Shown here: piece by piece, positions 12,004-24,520 of the stretch
Layout of the letters: every line of letters starts with the position of its first letter
Position numbering within the stretch: the first letter of the stretch is position 1
Assembly: GCA_026413225.1 (NCBI GenBank)
Contig: CM048554.1
Location: 88,825,963 to 88,889,962 of the forward strand
Length of the DNA stretch: 64,000 nt
Reading direction: 5' to 3'
Origin: Otis tarda
Lineage: Eukaryota > Chordata > Aves > Otidiformes > Otididae
Position numbers and translations under genes: made by a program
The notes under the pieces: generated by a model
Told to the model about the DNA's origin: nothing
The model's database searches: none
What the model saw: the letters and a program-made list of their open reading frames with translations, nothing else

Positions 12004-15000
12004 CAATTGAAGCAGAAGTTGTGAAGTCCCCAAAACAAAAACAAAATTAAATCTTTCTGTTACAGCTGCTCTCCCAGTCCTGGGGACTTTTTCCTTCCAC
12101 AGGTTCCCAATGGCCACAAGTGCCTGTCTGTCAATGCCAGGGGCAGGGCAATTTGGCACACTTAGTGTCGTGTTTCCCTTTCCTTGGTTCTAGCTCTGAA
12201 ACCTCCATTGACATTTGGCCGTTGACATTATCTGGCAAATATCAGAACACGAGTGATAATATATAAATGCCTTGAACAAGTTTCCATTTGGAAATAGATT
12301 TCTTTAGAAAAAAAAAATGGTTTTGATACTTTTCCAGGTACCAGGCAATAAATTATTCAGAACTCCTGTTTCTTAAACAACTTTCTTGGCCTTTAATTTT
12401 CGCCTCCTATTTCCGATGTGATCTTTCCTACTGAACCAGTAGTGGATTTGAGGTGCGACAGCTTCATTTGATGCTTTCTTGCATTCTAGCTGCTTTACAA
12501 AAGCAAAACGTGGCCATTTTTTCAGGATTATCTTAGCAATGAACCATGGGTTCTCATAAACAATGGACTTGGGTTGAGAAAACCTGTGGAGTTCATTTCA
12601 AGGCTCCTTCCTTGACCTTTGCCTGTCACTGCTCTTACCTCCATTTCTCTGGCTGTTGAGTAGCAGGACGCCGTTCACTTGTTGACATCAGCATTTTGAA
12701 AAGATGTGTAAGTAGAAAGTACAATTAGTTCTGTGCTATTTTCTTAGCATCCAGAGCTAGTGGTAGATTTTAGTTTAGTTTAAATACCATGCCTGGGTAC
12801 ATCCATGACAGAAAGATTCTTTGGTTATGAAGTGTGCAGAGTATCTCCATGCAGATGGAAAAGCATGCACCAAGGTAGGAGTTGGCCTAGAAGCCGTGTT
12901 CTTAGAAAATATTTGATCCTTCTTATCACCTGACTTCTCTCCCCAGCACTTTTTGTCTGTTACAGTCTGCATTTTTTACTGCAGAAAGTGTATTTAATTT
13001 TTGCTTTCTGTAGTGTGGAGCGCAGTGTTAGTCTTAAAGTAATAATAATAAATTAGCAATGATGTTAAGAAGTCTGCAACTCACATTAACTCAGATAGAT
13101 GTGATTCCTTTCCTAATGTGCAGTTACCAAATAGTGTGGCAACAAGAAGATATTAAAAATGTCAGCTTTAATTCTAATATGCTATCGGGTTATGAAGATG
13201 GCTATTGGTACGGTGCAGAAAACATGCCTGTCTGTCAAACCCATACGGTTGTCTCCATTAGCAACAACAGACAACACTATTGTTTCCATCATTAATGGGT
13301 CACAGGGTGATTAGATTAGGTAGAAGTTGTTACTTCTGGTATAGTTAAATAGACATTCCAAACTGAGTCCCAATGGGGCTATTTTAATTCCAGAATTTAA
13401 ACCAGCTTGGTTTAAATCCCCGCAGGAGTAGGTTAGGATAAACTGAATAATAATAACAAGTGGCTTGATCGGGGAGCTAGCCTGGTATTATCCTGTGAGC
13501 TGAAGAGCAAGGTCTAGCTTAACTCCTTTTTACTTTTCTGTGTAGAGAAACTTTTATATGTAAAGGAGCAACTTCAATTAAAATTTACAATAGATGTTTC
13601 TGCACTCAAACATTCTGAGTTTAAATGCAAATGCTTTTCAGAAATGTTCTTTTTATTTTGCTGCCTTTATTTTCATTCTTCTAGAACATCACTTTGTGGT
13701 TTCAATTTTAGATTTTGCGTCCTTTCATTTCTTTCCCAGCCAACTGTGCTCCACTGTAAATGACAGGTCACTTGTCTGAGGTACTGCATTAGCTCATCAG
13801 CCTCCTTCCTTTTGGTTTTCCTCCACAGGTTCTCTTGCTACCGTTCTATCACTGTCATAGAAGCACTGCAAAATCTGCAGATGGGACAAATTATAGAAAT
13901 GTTGAGCAACTCTGTCTTTACAAGATTTCATCAGTTTGTTCTTTCAGAGCAGGCTGAGTTGCCTCATGGCAGACACCATGAAGCATTCGGCAACGTCCAC
14001 GGAATATAAGGAATTTTGCAGGACGATGTGCTAACAGCTCTGTAGCAACATGCACGTCTTCTGGTGTCTCATTGTGACATTGAAGCGTGGTGTTTTTCCT
14101 ACTGTGGACAGCAATTGCTGTGTTCAGACCTTGTGGCCCAGAATGTTCAGATGGTGTTCTCTCAGAGATGGCAGTAGTGTTACTGTCTCACTCACTGCCG
14201 TATTCTGTCCATGCTTCATTCCTGTCCCATCATTCTACACATGGATTGCGCAGATCTGTGTAGTGTGTGATGGAGGCTGCTCCTACCTGCTTGTGTTTGG
14301 TGATGATATAAATGTGTATCAATTTATCATTGTAACAATAGAAAACTGCTTATTTCAAGATGTCAAATATCATTTTAACTTATGTGCTTCTGATCAGTTC
14401 CTCAAGATTGCAAAGAATTTTACTGTATTATTTATCTTTTTTTCTGCGATAACTGGATTTTCTGTGGTGCAGGTAGGAAAGCGGAGCTGCAGATGGGCTC
14501 TGCCGTGTGTTTGTGTCACTGGCAGCCGCACCAGCCAGGTGAAACAGACTTGACACCTTCATTATTAACACCATTTAATTACAACCCCAATTGTCTGGCC
14601 GTCTTGTCTTTTACCTACATGTGTTTCCTCATTTTCAAAACTATGACTGTATCGCAAGGGTCATGACTCTCCTGTCAGTGTCAAGGCCTTTTGCTTGATG
14701 GGGCAGCTGGGACAAAACGTCCCTGTGTGGCCATAAACTAAGTTACAGACCACCAAGGGGAATAAATCTGCTGTAGCTGTCCTGACTTTAATGGAGCCAT
14801 TGCCAATTTACATCAGCCGACGATGCACAGTGTGGACAGGAGGGAGATGAAGTCTCCTGTCTTCTCTTGTCAGTCCCACTTCAGAATACAGAATTGAGTT
14901 GGCACACACAGACACAGGACTGGCCACGTCTGAGAAAGGCCTGTGACCACCTCTGGACAGACATGGAGCCATCATCATGGTGCCATTGTAACGGGAGGGC

Positions 15001-18000
15001 TCGGCACAGCTCACAAGTGAAAACCCAGAAGGGACATCGGCTGTAAAACAAGAAGAGAGGGAAAAAGAAATTCAGTCAGTGTTCTACAGCTCTGCGTGAT
15101 GTGGTCCTGGCTTAAGAGGCTTATTGAGGATATCCATGGTGCAACGGCTCTGCTCTCAACTTCTTTGTAAACTCTGTCAAAAGTTTCTCTCTGTGACTAA
15201 TGGGAAGCATGAAATGTAGTGATCCAAGGGTGCAGTTAGTGTAGGCTGTTTGCTCAGATTACTAGACTTGCCCTTTACCAGGCTTTGATTTATGTGGACC
15301 TAATAAGAGAAGGGCAAGAACAGTCCTTTGTTTGCGCTTTGAAAGAAAATGGAGGTATGGGACAATTTACAGCTTATGCTTTGTTGCTGAAAAGGGGTTT
15401 TGTGAATTTGTTGGAACAAATATTCTCAAATATGTGAAGCAAAAATGAGAATGCACTAAATTAAAAGTGCCTTTTAAATTGATGGCTATTGAGAAGAAGA
15501 GACGAGTTGTTGTTTTAGTTGATTCACCGTAATTATTAAGATCATATTTTGTGGTTGAGATGCACAAACACGACTTGACTGTTGCAACCTCTTATCTCGA
15601 GAGTACAAAGAGCAGTGTCTGTTCCGATCCAGCAAACACAGCTCTGGCAGCTCTGGCAGTTCTCCGTGTAGGTAAGTAAACAAGGCGTGAGCGACCCCAG
15701 CAGAAGACGGGCAGCGTAGTGCGACAGGGGACTCTGTAAGATGTTTAGAGGAAAAATATATTAACAACGTGCCTGAAGGAAATTTTTTCCTATCCTTAAA
15801 AGTGCTTTTTAGATTGCTACAAGCATATGAAGAAACATCTTAGTGGGATGGGGATTTTGGAATTGGCATCATAATTTGCAAATGAAAACGTATTTCTTAG
15901 CCTGTTGGGGTTTATTCACTGATCACATGAACTCAAAATGACATCTTGTCATAGAGTAATGCTGATTTACTTTACAAATATTTCTAAATACCTCCGGATT
16001 TATTAGGGTATGTGTTACAATCTGTACTTTCTTCCTCATCTAGATTTTGACACTTGCTCAGCGAGATTCACCAGTTATGCAAGAGTATATTAGTTTTCAC
16101 CAAATTTAGAAAATTTTTGTTTAAAGTAGAAACTATTGGCAATTTGTTGTTATAGTTAACCAAAGACTAGTAAGTAAAAAAGACCTCACATGGGCTATTT
16201 GTTTTGTTGTGTATCTTTTCACATTTTGAAGTGGATTTTTGTTTCTTACTCTACTAGGCAAATGTTCCATTACTAGTATTAATAATTTTTATTTGGGCCG
16301 TAGAACATCATTTTAAAGCATTTTTGAAAGAGCAGGAATTCAGAACCAGTAAGATTTTTCCGTCCCTTAAACCCAATCTCCTGTTACAGCTCACAGTCTA
16401 ACACATGGTTCTGTCTCATATGATTCCTTTCATATCCTGATCCACCCTATATTTAATCAGTTTGTTTTGTTTTTTTGTCCTGCTGTCCTTACTGGAAACC
16501 TGACCCAGAGCCTCACTCTTCTAATAGGAATCTTCTGATTTCTGGGATAAGTGTATTCCTGGCTAATTTACACCCATTTATTGTTGTGCCAACACCATTC
16601 TTTAATGTAGGTAGGTAGTCTTCTTCCTAGGTTCTTAAACCTCATTCTGTATTTAGGGAACAATCTTGTCTCCTTGGAGCTCATGTTATTAATAATTTCT
16701 TTCCCAAAGATAGACTTTGCATTCTACCAGATTCTCTGTTCTGCTTTGGATTAATCTCCCTTGTGCAGGAGTGAACAAATTGCACACGAGGTGTGTATCT
16801 TAGCAAAGTGACATTAATGCTTCCTTATTTCTTCTGGGAACACCTCACTTCATGTATTAGCGAGTGCTTCTCTTTTTTTCACATCTGCAGCACACCAGTG
16901 GCTCATAGTGGACACCCCAGCTTGTCTTCCCTTCCGTGGAGACCCATTCTGCCATTATTCTCTGGCAGAAAAAAATCCGATTATTTCATAAGTGAGTGAC
17001 CACGTGCTTTGTATATTTGTTCCTTTCCCTAGGTTTCCTGATCCTCATCTTTGTTTGTGACGCTTCTGACTGTCACATCAGCAAATGTTCTTTAGTGAAA
17101 ATGTTTAACAAGTTTGGTTCATAGACAGAACTACTATTCACTCTGGCATGTTACTTCTCTTTTTGGTTTCCAATGAGAGGTTGAGCCTTGGGGGTTCAGT
17201 TCAGACCTCAGCAGGAATCAGGACCTCAATGCCATCATCCCAAGCCCTGGTCTACCAAGCAGAATCGGCCCCTCAGCTGTCATTGACCCTCACTGGTGGT
17301 TCCTCACCATACACGCAAGATGCATGCTCAAATGAATGGAGTCCCCCTGTCTGCAGTAGACAGGTGTTGGTGTATTACATATTTCACCTACTAGGTAAAA
17401 ATTGCAGATTATCTTCTTATTTAGCACTCTGTTGCTGATTCATTAGGGTTTTGGTTTTTTTTTAGTTGTCTGTAGTGAATTCTGGGGCACATTATGTTTG
17501 GTACAAAGAGAATGTCGTTCCAGTGACCAAATGCTTCTGTAAAAACACAGTGTTATATTCTCTCCCTTCTACTCTGAATACCAAACACGGCCTGTCAATG
17601 AATTAAGACTGAAGTAAAGCAGTGAGAGCAATACACTGGTCAAATTCTGCAGTCATTAATGGAAAGCGTTGTTGCGCTGAGCTTGGATACTTGATGTTTT
17701 AGCCTTGACAGCTTTGTGGCTATAGGCAGGACCTGGGAGATTCCAGCTTTTCCTGACTGAGGGTATAAACTTTCAAAGAGATGTTTGCCGGACCCCTGAC
17801 AGACCTGTGCTTTAGTTTTTCTGCGTTATTTATATTCCCGGCTAATAATAATGCATGATATCCTATATAAGCTTTTTAAGTACGAATTCTTGGGACCTGC
17901 CATTCTGTGTGGTATGAGTTTGTCATCGCTGTAGCATCGGAGCAGCTTTGTGTTGTTGCATAACACAGGTAGCACCTCTCAAGTGTGACCGACTCTTTGT

Positions 18001-21000
18001 CGCTGCAGAGAGGATGTGCAATGTTGTTTTGATCTGGTGGGGGTGAGCAGGGAGCGGTCGCCTGCTTGTTTTAGATGTACGTCCTGCTTGGTGTATCTGT
18101 TAGAAGAGGCAAGTGACAGAAGTGTGCCTTGGAGGAGAAGGTTATTTGGGTTTGCCATGGTCCAGAGTTTGTGTGTGAGGTCCCTCCATAACAGGAGAGG
18201 CCACTGTGAAAAGTTTTTCTGTTCTGGAAAGTGTGATAGCTATCCAGGGCCCTGGTTTTCAGGTATCTTGAAATGAGGACTTTGGGATCATGGGCTTGAT
18301 TCAAAGCTCCATGAGACAGCAGCACAGACAGCAGGTGCTAGGTCATTGACATATTTTATCGAAAATTAGTGGGAAAGAACATATTTTGTCAACAAACTAT
18401 GTTAAAAATGTTATCCATTGAGTATACATTTTCATCCCATCGCTAGCAGTGTTTCTAAAATGCAGACTATATTGACCAGCCAAAGACTGGTTGGTCTGTC
18501 ACCACGATGCTCTGCATCCCTCTGCCTTCCACCACCAACTAGAAGTGTTTTGTCTTGCTTAAGGTCAGTTTTAAATAACAGTTCATAGCATTGTTCAAAC
18601 AAAAGGCTGCTAATGAGGTGGCCTGGCTTTAGGAGGTGAAGGATGGATGAAAGAGTAGAGTTTCTGCAGAAATCTTTGTCTGATTAGCTGTGTGTTTTGT
18701 ATATTAAAATGTATCATGGACTTTATTACCCTAATGCACGCACAGCAAATGCACAAGAACACCATACGTATCCACAGCTGCAGAGAATAACCCAGGCTAT
18801 TATTAGTTATTAATTTCATATGATCCTCTAATCAAAGATGATACAGTAATGCACAAAAGGACACACACAAATTTACATTTGGTGTTTTTTGCCTTGAAGT
18901 TTTTTGTCACATAATCTAAGCATGGTTTTAAGTTTTTGATGATGTCTGTGAAAAGGCTTTTCATTATTTGGAGGAAAGCATTAAGGAATTCTGAGCTTGC
19001 CATGTGTTTAGACACAGCCTCCTGTACAGCTTCAGGGACTGGGCTTATGCCTTCAGAAAATAAAATGGTGTACGTCCGATTTCATGAAGAATTCAAGATT
19101 AAAGGTCACATGAGCAGCCTTCATACAGAGATAGTTTGTTGATAGTAAAGCATAGTTTTGACTTCTTATCCTTCTAATGAAGTGGTGTTGCACACATTGA
19201 AAAAGTCTGGTAATTTCATTTTATTGTCGTTCATAAAGAGAATAATAGGCAAGCAACAATGCACTGGGGTGTTTTATTATGAAATTGAGGGCCATCTTTA
19301 CTGGTTTTTCCAGATAGCTTTTCTTCTTCCCTCTGTGTCATTGTTTTTCAAAATTGCATTTCTTTGGTACTATCTCACTTCTGCAAAAGGCAATTTTGTT
19401 AAATGTGTTCCCAAATGCACTGATGAAGTTATAACTGTTTGGCAAAGGCTTGGAGACCAAGATGCTGCTGTGAAAAACGAGCCTTGTCAACAGAAAACTG
19501 ATTTGTGATCACAAAATGTGGACAACGTGGTCAATGTTGTATTATCTGTTTGCCTCCCACTTTCAGGTGTATCCACCGTCCTGAGGGAGTTGTTACATGT
19601 CCAGAGCATCTATGGATTCTGTCACCTCTTCTTCACTGTCAAATTATATCAGGGCAGAGACTTTTTTCGTCTCTCAGTGCTATGGCTTTTGCCCAGTGTT
19701 ATCCTTGGGCTTTGTGGCTGGCACTCTGGGATTTGGGCACCTAGTTCTTTTTTGTGCACCTGTACCTGTCTGTAGCTCTGTCTCTCATCTGCACTTATAA
19801 AATGGGAGAAAAGCAAAGTCTAGACTTGGAAGAGATGTTATGAGGAGAAACAAGACTGTGAGTTTTGGGATAAGCTGTCAAGGATTTAATAGATAAAGTA
19901 TGAATTTATTCTGGACTGTTTGTGAAATAAGGTGTATCTTGTTCCGTACTAACAGTTGCATGGCATTTCAGCACGTATGTGAAAAGCTGTTGCTCCCAGT
20001 GTTTGCTAGGAGATCATATTATTTCCTTCCCTTAACTCGTAATGCATTTACCCTGCCTGTGATTTATGTAGCCAGGAACAAGAACTGAAGCTCTTACACA
20101 GGGGAGAGGATGTGTTCCTTGTATGCTGGCACTGTTAAAAGCTAAAACTTCAGATCTTTAACCCATAGGACAGTGTTTCTAAAGAGGATGCGTTAAACCT
20201 ATTTGCATTTATTTATTAATTTCTCTACTGTTTTATTTGTAACAGCAGCTCATATCTTCCCACATTTTTCAAGATCCCAGGATGTTTATTGTAGCTGCAA
20301 TTGTTCTTTCATTGAGATCAGCAGAGTAGCTGGGCTTCTACAACAAACGGAGGTCTATTTTAGCCAATGAGCCATTAGTTTATGCTGGTGTAGGAAATTC
20401 TGCTTTCTCTTAAACTGCAGAAGCTTATTTATACTCTCACAGAGTTGGCATTAATAATATCCAGTCTTCTTAAAATGTGCACTGCTTGTTTTGTTCCAAT
20501 CCATCTCTTTGAAAACCAGCAAGTTAAATGGGTTACGCATTCTGCGTGTTGCTTTGATGACAAATTTGGAATTTCCTGCCTGGGATAAAGGAGCAAGGAT
20601 TAGCCTTAAAGATGTAATTCCACCTCTGTCATCCAGATCTAACGCTTGCCTTGCAAAAGGGCGAGCAATCCTGTCTTTGCAAGGGATTCTAGGAGACCTC
20701 TTCTACAAAGCGGAAAAGCTGCACTCCAGATGCTCAGATAACTTGTCAGAGGCGTCCCTTCTTTTACAGGAGCTGCTAAGACCTAGAAGAGTTGCTGCCT
20801 TTCCTTGTTGCCACTGACTGAGGAGTAAGAAGTGACTTCTCAAGTATGTGCTATTTTTGTGTAGTCTGAGTTGCATTGTATTATCCGGGCTGAACATCCT
20901 ACAGGCCGTTAGGAAGGGTATGTGACACAGGAAGGTTTAGCAGAGGTGTCCTGGCCGTCATACAGATAGTATCAGACAAAATTTCACGTTTACTAATATT

Positions 21001-21168
21001 CCCTTGCTACTTGAGTACCCTGCAAGAAAGACAACACCTGAAGAGTAAGGCAGAGTCCTAAACCAAATATTGCATTAAGCAGGCTGGAAATCTAAAGGCC
21101 GAACTCTTCAGTGAGCCCTGATGACTGCTTGCATTCTCACTAAGAACCTGTTAGCCAGGCCTTTTTTA
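12004..21168. other. Long stretch with no recognised gene or transposon
   Basis: About 9 kb of unique-looking sequence. It holds an exon-like block at 13829-14009, and a plus-strand segment around 19597-19744 where all three frames are open. The longest frame (14050-14553, 167 codons) shows no recognisable motif. I see no repeats beyond short A/T tracts. Confidence 0.5.
13829..14009 (+). other. Candidate terminal exon (low confidence)
   Basis: A long pyrimidine-rich acceptor (cttttggttttcctccacag) ends at 13828. The frame beginning at 13830 then stays open for 59 codons to the TAA ending at 14009. The predicted peptide begins FSCYRSITVIEALQNLQMG and includes RFHQFVLSEQAELPHG; its composition is protein-like and it could be helical. 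The frame also contains an upstream ATG at 13812, but that lies inside the would-be intron. No donor-bounded exon or close AATAAA was found; the nearest downstream hexamer noticed is at 14761. I recognise no family, and chance is quite possible. Confidence 0.2.
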
Positions 21169-21287
21169 GGCCAGGTTGGAGTGGGCTCTAAGCAACCTGA
21201 TCTGGTTGGAGATGTCCCTGCCCCTCGCAGGGGGATTGGGCTAGATGGCTTTTAAAAGTCCCTTCCAACCCTGACGATTCTATGATT
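21169..21287 (+). mobile_element. CR1 LINE, 3' end fragment
   Basis: Sense-orientation CR1 tail. It begins 'ggccaggttggagtgggctc', followed by 'agcaacctgatctggttgg', the 'gggattgggctagatgg' block, 'cccttccaaccctgac', and the terminal gattctatgatt at 21276-21287. It is a 5'-truncated copy of about 120 bp, typical of CR1 insertions. Confidence 0.92.
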
Positions 21288-24200
21288 TTCCTTTCATGCT
21301 ATTAACGCACCATGCAAATACTCCTGTGTCTGTGCAACCTGTATCTGTTATGTCAGAACGTAGTCCTCTAACCTCTGAACATAACACCAGCTTCCCTGGG
21401 CAATTGCTTTGGCCATTTTGTGCTGGAAATAGTCCTTTAGTACTGTGCTAACTTAAAAAAAAAAAAAAAGTTTTAAATTACCGTGAAAGAAACTTTAGAA
21501 GGTAACAAGCAAGTGTGAAGGGGACAAAGAGAGAGAACAACTATATTAAGACTTCAGCTTTCCATATTCTGCATATAATGGAGCCAAAACCAACATAAAC
21601 CTCCCTTCCCTCTGCAGCAGAAAACATCCTTCAGAGTGGCTCTCCTGTGCAGCCCCTGTAAAAGAAGTTTAAATACAGCAGAAATAGATTTACTGAAAGA
21701 GTTGTGAGCGGGCTCAAAATCCTTGTTCCACTTTGAGGCATCTGAAACATGTGCAAGCAGAAGTCACTGCAGCTCAGTCCAAACTGACTGTCACTTGTGT
21801 AGGTGTTAGCGCTAAACACTCCCCCCCCGCCCCGAAATGCAGGAAAGCTTCTGCTTTGCAAAGTTTTGTGTTGTAGCAATCTATCTGAGATTCCCCTGGC
21901 CGAGGGTTCACGGGACCAGGGGCAAAGCTGTGCCTCCAGGCCAGCACGACGAGGGTGTGAAAGGTGTGTGCTCCTCAGGGAATGCCTTTCTAATTCTTCC
22001 TGGTGGGAAGGTGGGTAAGGAAACTAATAAAAATTTATCCTGTTATGCCTTTTTTAAAATAAGATTTTCAATTAAAGAAATACATGCTTAGGAAAGCATA
22101 ACAGCTCCATGCACTGCTTAAAACCTGAAACAAATATAAACAGTTGCAAAACACTTTTCACAAGCTTTTAAAGTCCGAAAATGAAAAGGAAAATGGCATT
22201 AAAAACTTAATTAAAAAAATATTAATAACTTCACACTAAGGTAAGAAAATTCTAATTAGACAGAAAAATACCCGGTGTCAGAGGGGCAGCACTGAATGCT
22301 GTAGGATATCTGAGCCCCCAGCTGACAAAGAATTTCTAATTTAGGCCCAAATTAAGGTCTCATTTATGCTGACATGTATCCCCAGGAACTCTTTTCACTT
22401 TGTCAGGGTACTTGAATCTTACCCCTACGTAGCTGAGACCATAAATGAGCCTTTAAGAAGCTTTTTGCCACTGAGAATTCTTTGAGAGCCTTATCATTAT
22501 TTAAGTTCTTCCCTGGATAATGAACAGGCAGAGGCAGTAGGCAGAAAAGACTGGTGGGCACGAACCTGCTGTTACAAAACAATAAGATGTCCTGAAACTT
22601 GAGGATTCTGACTTTGTTACAGATACCACTATTTAAGTAAGTCCTTGTTGTTTACCTCCAACATTTAAATCCACAAAACATTGGTAATCTAGAAACCTCA
22701 TGTTATTAAGAGGATGAATGGAGCTGCTTGCGACTTACAGCACTGTGTTGTTCATATGGAGGCTTTTCAAAATTGTCTTTCAATAACTTCTTTCCAAGTC
22801 TAAGTAAAACAGATCTTTACAGCTGGACATTTGTGTAGTGTTGTAGGTGTGTTACATGTGAGTGTCACCTTCAAACGCTAGCTTTTATGGGCACGTCTCT
22901 TGTGGTTAGCATGATAAATGATGTTACGCTGGCTAATTAAATCAATACATCTCATTAATGTCTTGCAGTTTCTGATTTTCTTGTCACTCTTTAGTCCCAT
23001 GGATCACCTTCCCTATCTGCTTTTCTCAGATCAACATGCAATTTTTTCCCTCTCCTTTCTCTGCAGAGATACAGCAATTCCTGTACTCTCCATCAGAAAG
23101 GATGTTTGAGAAGTATATTTAGTATATCTAATAAGAGAATTATTGAAAGGCAACCGGTAGCACCTCCCACTTGCCCGTTAAATTTGTTTTCACCGTTTCA
23201 CAAACAGAGGCCCTTCTGCTTCTTTTGGACTTAAGTTATAAATTAAACAATGGAAATAACTTTTTTTTTTTTTTGGTTGAACATGTTGTGAATTGTGTTA
23301 CTGCAGGGAGAGAACAGGTGCTGAGAGATGTTACATGAAAGAATGTAAAGAATCCTGCAAGGATTTTCACTCTCTTGCAGCAGTGAAAAGGATCTGAGTT
23401 AGGAATATGGCAAGCAATATCGTCCCTATGCCTATTGTGTGTCTATCTCTATGTTTCTACATAATAGAAGGACTTTCTTCTTGACTTTTGTCATATATTA
23501 AATACCTAATAAAGCAGTTTTAAAACCCTTGAACAATAAAACTTTTTTTTTTCCCAGAAAGATAATAGCCTAAATATCTCTTGGAATATGTTAATTCTCT
23601 TGGATATTTTCATGTTTTTTCCCAGTAAATCGTGTTTTCCATACCACCCCAGAACAGAAACAAAAATGTTGATGTTCTGGGGTTTTATGTGCTTTTTTTT
23701 TAAAAAAAAAAAAAAAGAAAAATCTTTCTCTTTTTTTAAATCCTTCTTACTTACAAGTTTTTTCACAGGCAAAGAAAGGGAAGATAAGGGAAGAAATTTC
23801 TCCACAATTAAAAATTTCTCTGGAAAACTTGGACGAAGCATGTTTCTACAACAGCTAACCAAGCAAGATGAGACAAACAAGAGCAGCTGCCAATGTTTTC
23901 GGCAAGCCTAGCAACAGCCCATCTCTGGACAGCTTGTTATGATTCAGATGTATGTTTTAATAGGGGAAAAACAACGTTGGTTTGAATGTGCTGAATACCA
24001 GTAATTCCCAAACAAAGAGTTTCCTGGCTGTAGGCAAACACCACCTCTGACTTAGGCGCTGTGGTATACATGCATTTGACCATCACACACTAACGTCTTT
24101 ACCTGCCCCCATCCCTGCAGCACACCAGGATATAGGAACACAACCTGGCTCCTCCTTCTCCTGTCTTGCCTTTCTTGATTTATAATGAGAGAATAGAAAG

Positions 24201-24381
24201 ATCCTGGAGTAGAAACTGGGACAGCAACCCTCTCAGCACCCCTACAGCCACTAACTCCAGTCCCCTGAGCTGTGCTGCAAGTGGAAAGGGAAAGGTGAGG
24301 AATACGCAACCTGACCTGTAGAAATGTTAGGACGGAGTGCTTCCAGGGGAAAACATTGGGATGATTACACCCATAGCAGCT
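21288..24381. other. Unassigned AT-rich DNA with homopolymer tracts
   Basis: No gene recognised. It contains A tracts near 21452-21470, a C8 run near 21823, T tracts near 23260, and adjoining T and A runs near 23693-23715. The 124- and 107-codon frames at 23506-23911 owe much of their length to those A/T runs. Confidence 0.55.
23693..23740. repeat. Adjoining T and A runs
   Basis: A run of T is followed directly by a run of A, then a T-rich segment. The T/A runs form a low-complexity self-complementary tract. Confidence 0.85.
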
Positions 24382-24520
24382 TAGAATAGAATAGAATTAT
24401 AGGATGGTTTGGGTTGTAAGGGACCTTTAAAGGCCATCTAGTCCAACCCCTTGCAAGGAGTAGGGACATCCAACCAAGATCAGGTTGCTCAGAGCCCCGT
24501 CCAACCTGGCCTTGAATCTT
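24382..24520 (-). mobile_element. CR1 LINE, 3' end fragment
   Basis: Antisense CR1 tail. The terminal repeats appear as 'agaatagaatagaattatag', followed by 'gatggtttgggttgtaaggg', 'acctttaaaggccatctagt', 'ccaaccccttgcaaggag', 'ggttgctcagagccccgtcc', and 'aacctggccttgaat'. Its tail has become (agaat)n. It is close in sequence to the copy at 52061. Confidence 0.93.

Noticed and set aside
14050-14553. 167-codon plus-strand open frame
   Set aside because: Cys/Val/Phe-rich with no recognisable domain. Frames of this size are expected a few times by chance in 64 kb.
23506-23911. Overlapping 124- and 107-codon frames on opposite strands
   Set aside because: Both are extended by A/T homopolymer runs encoding Lys or Phe stretches.
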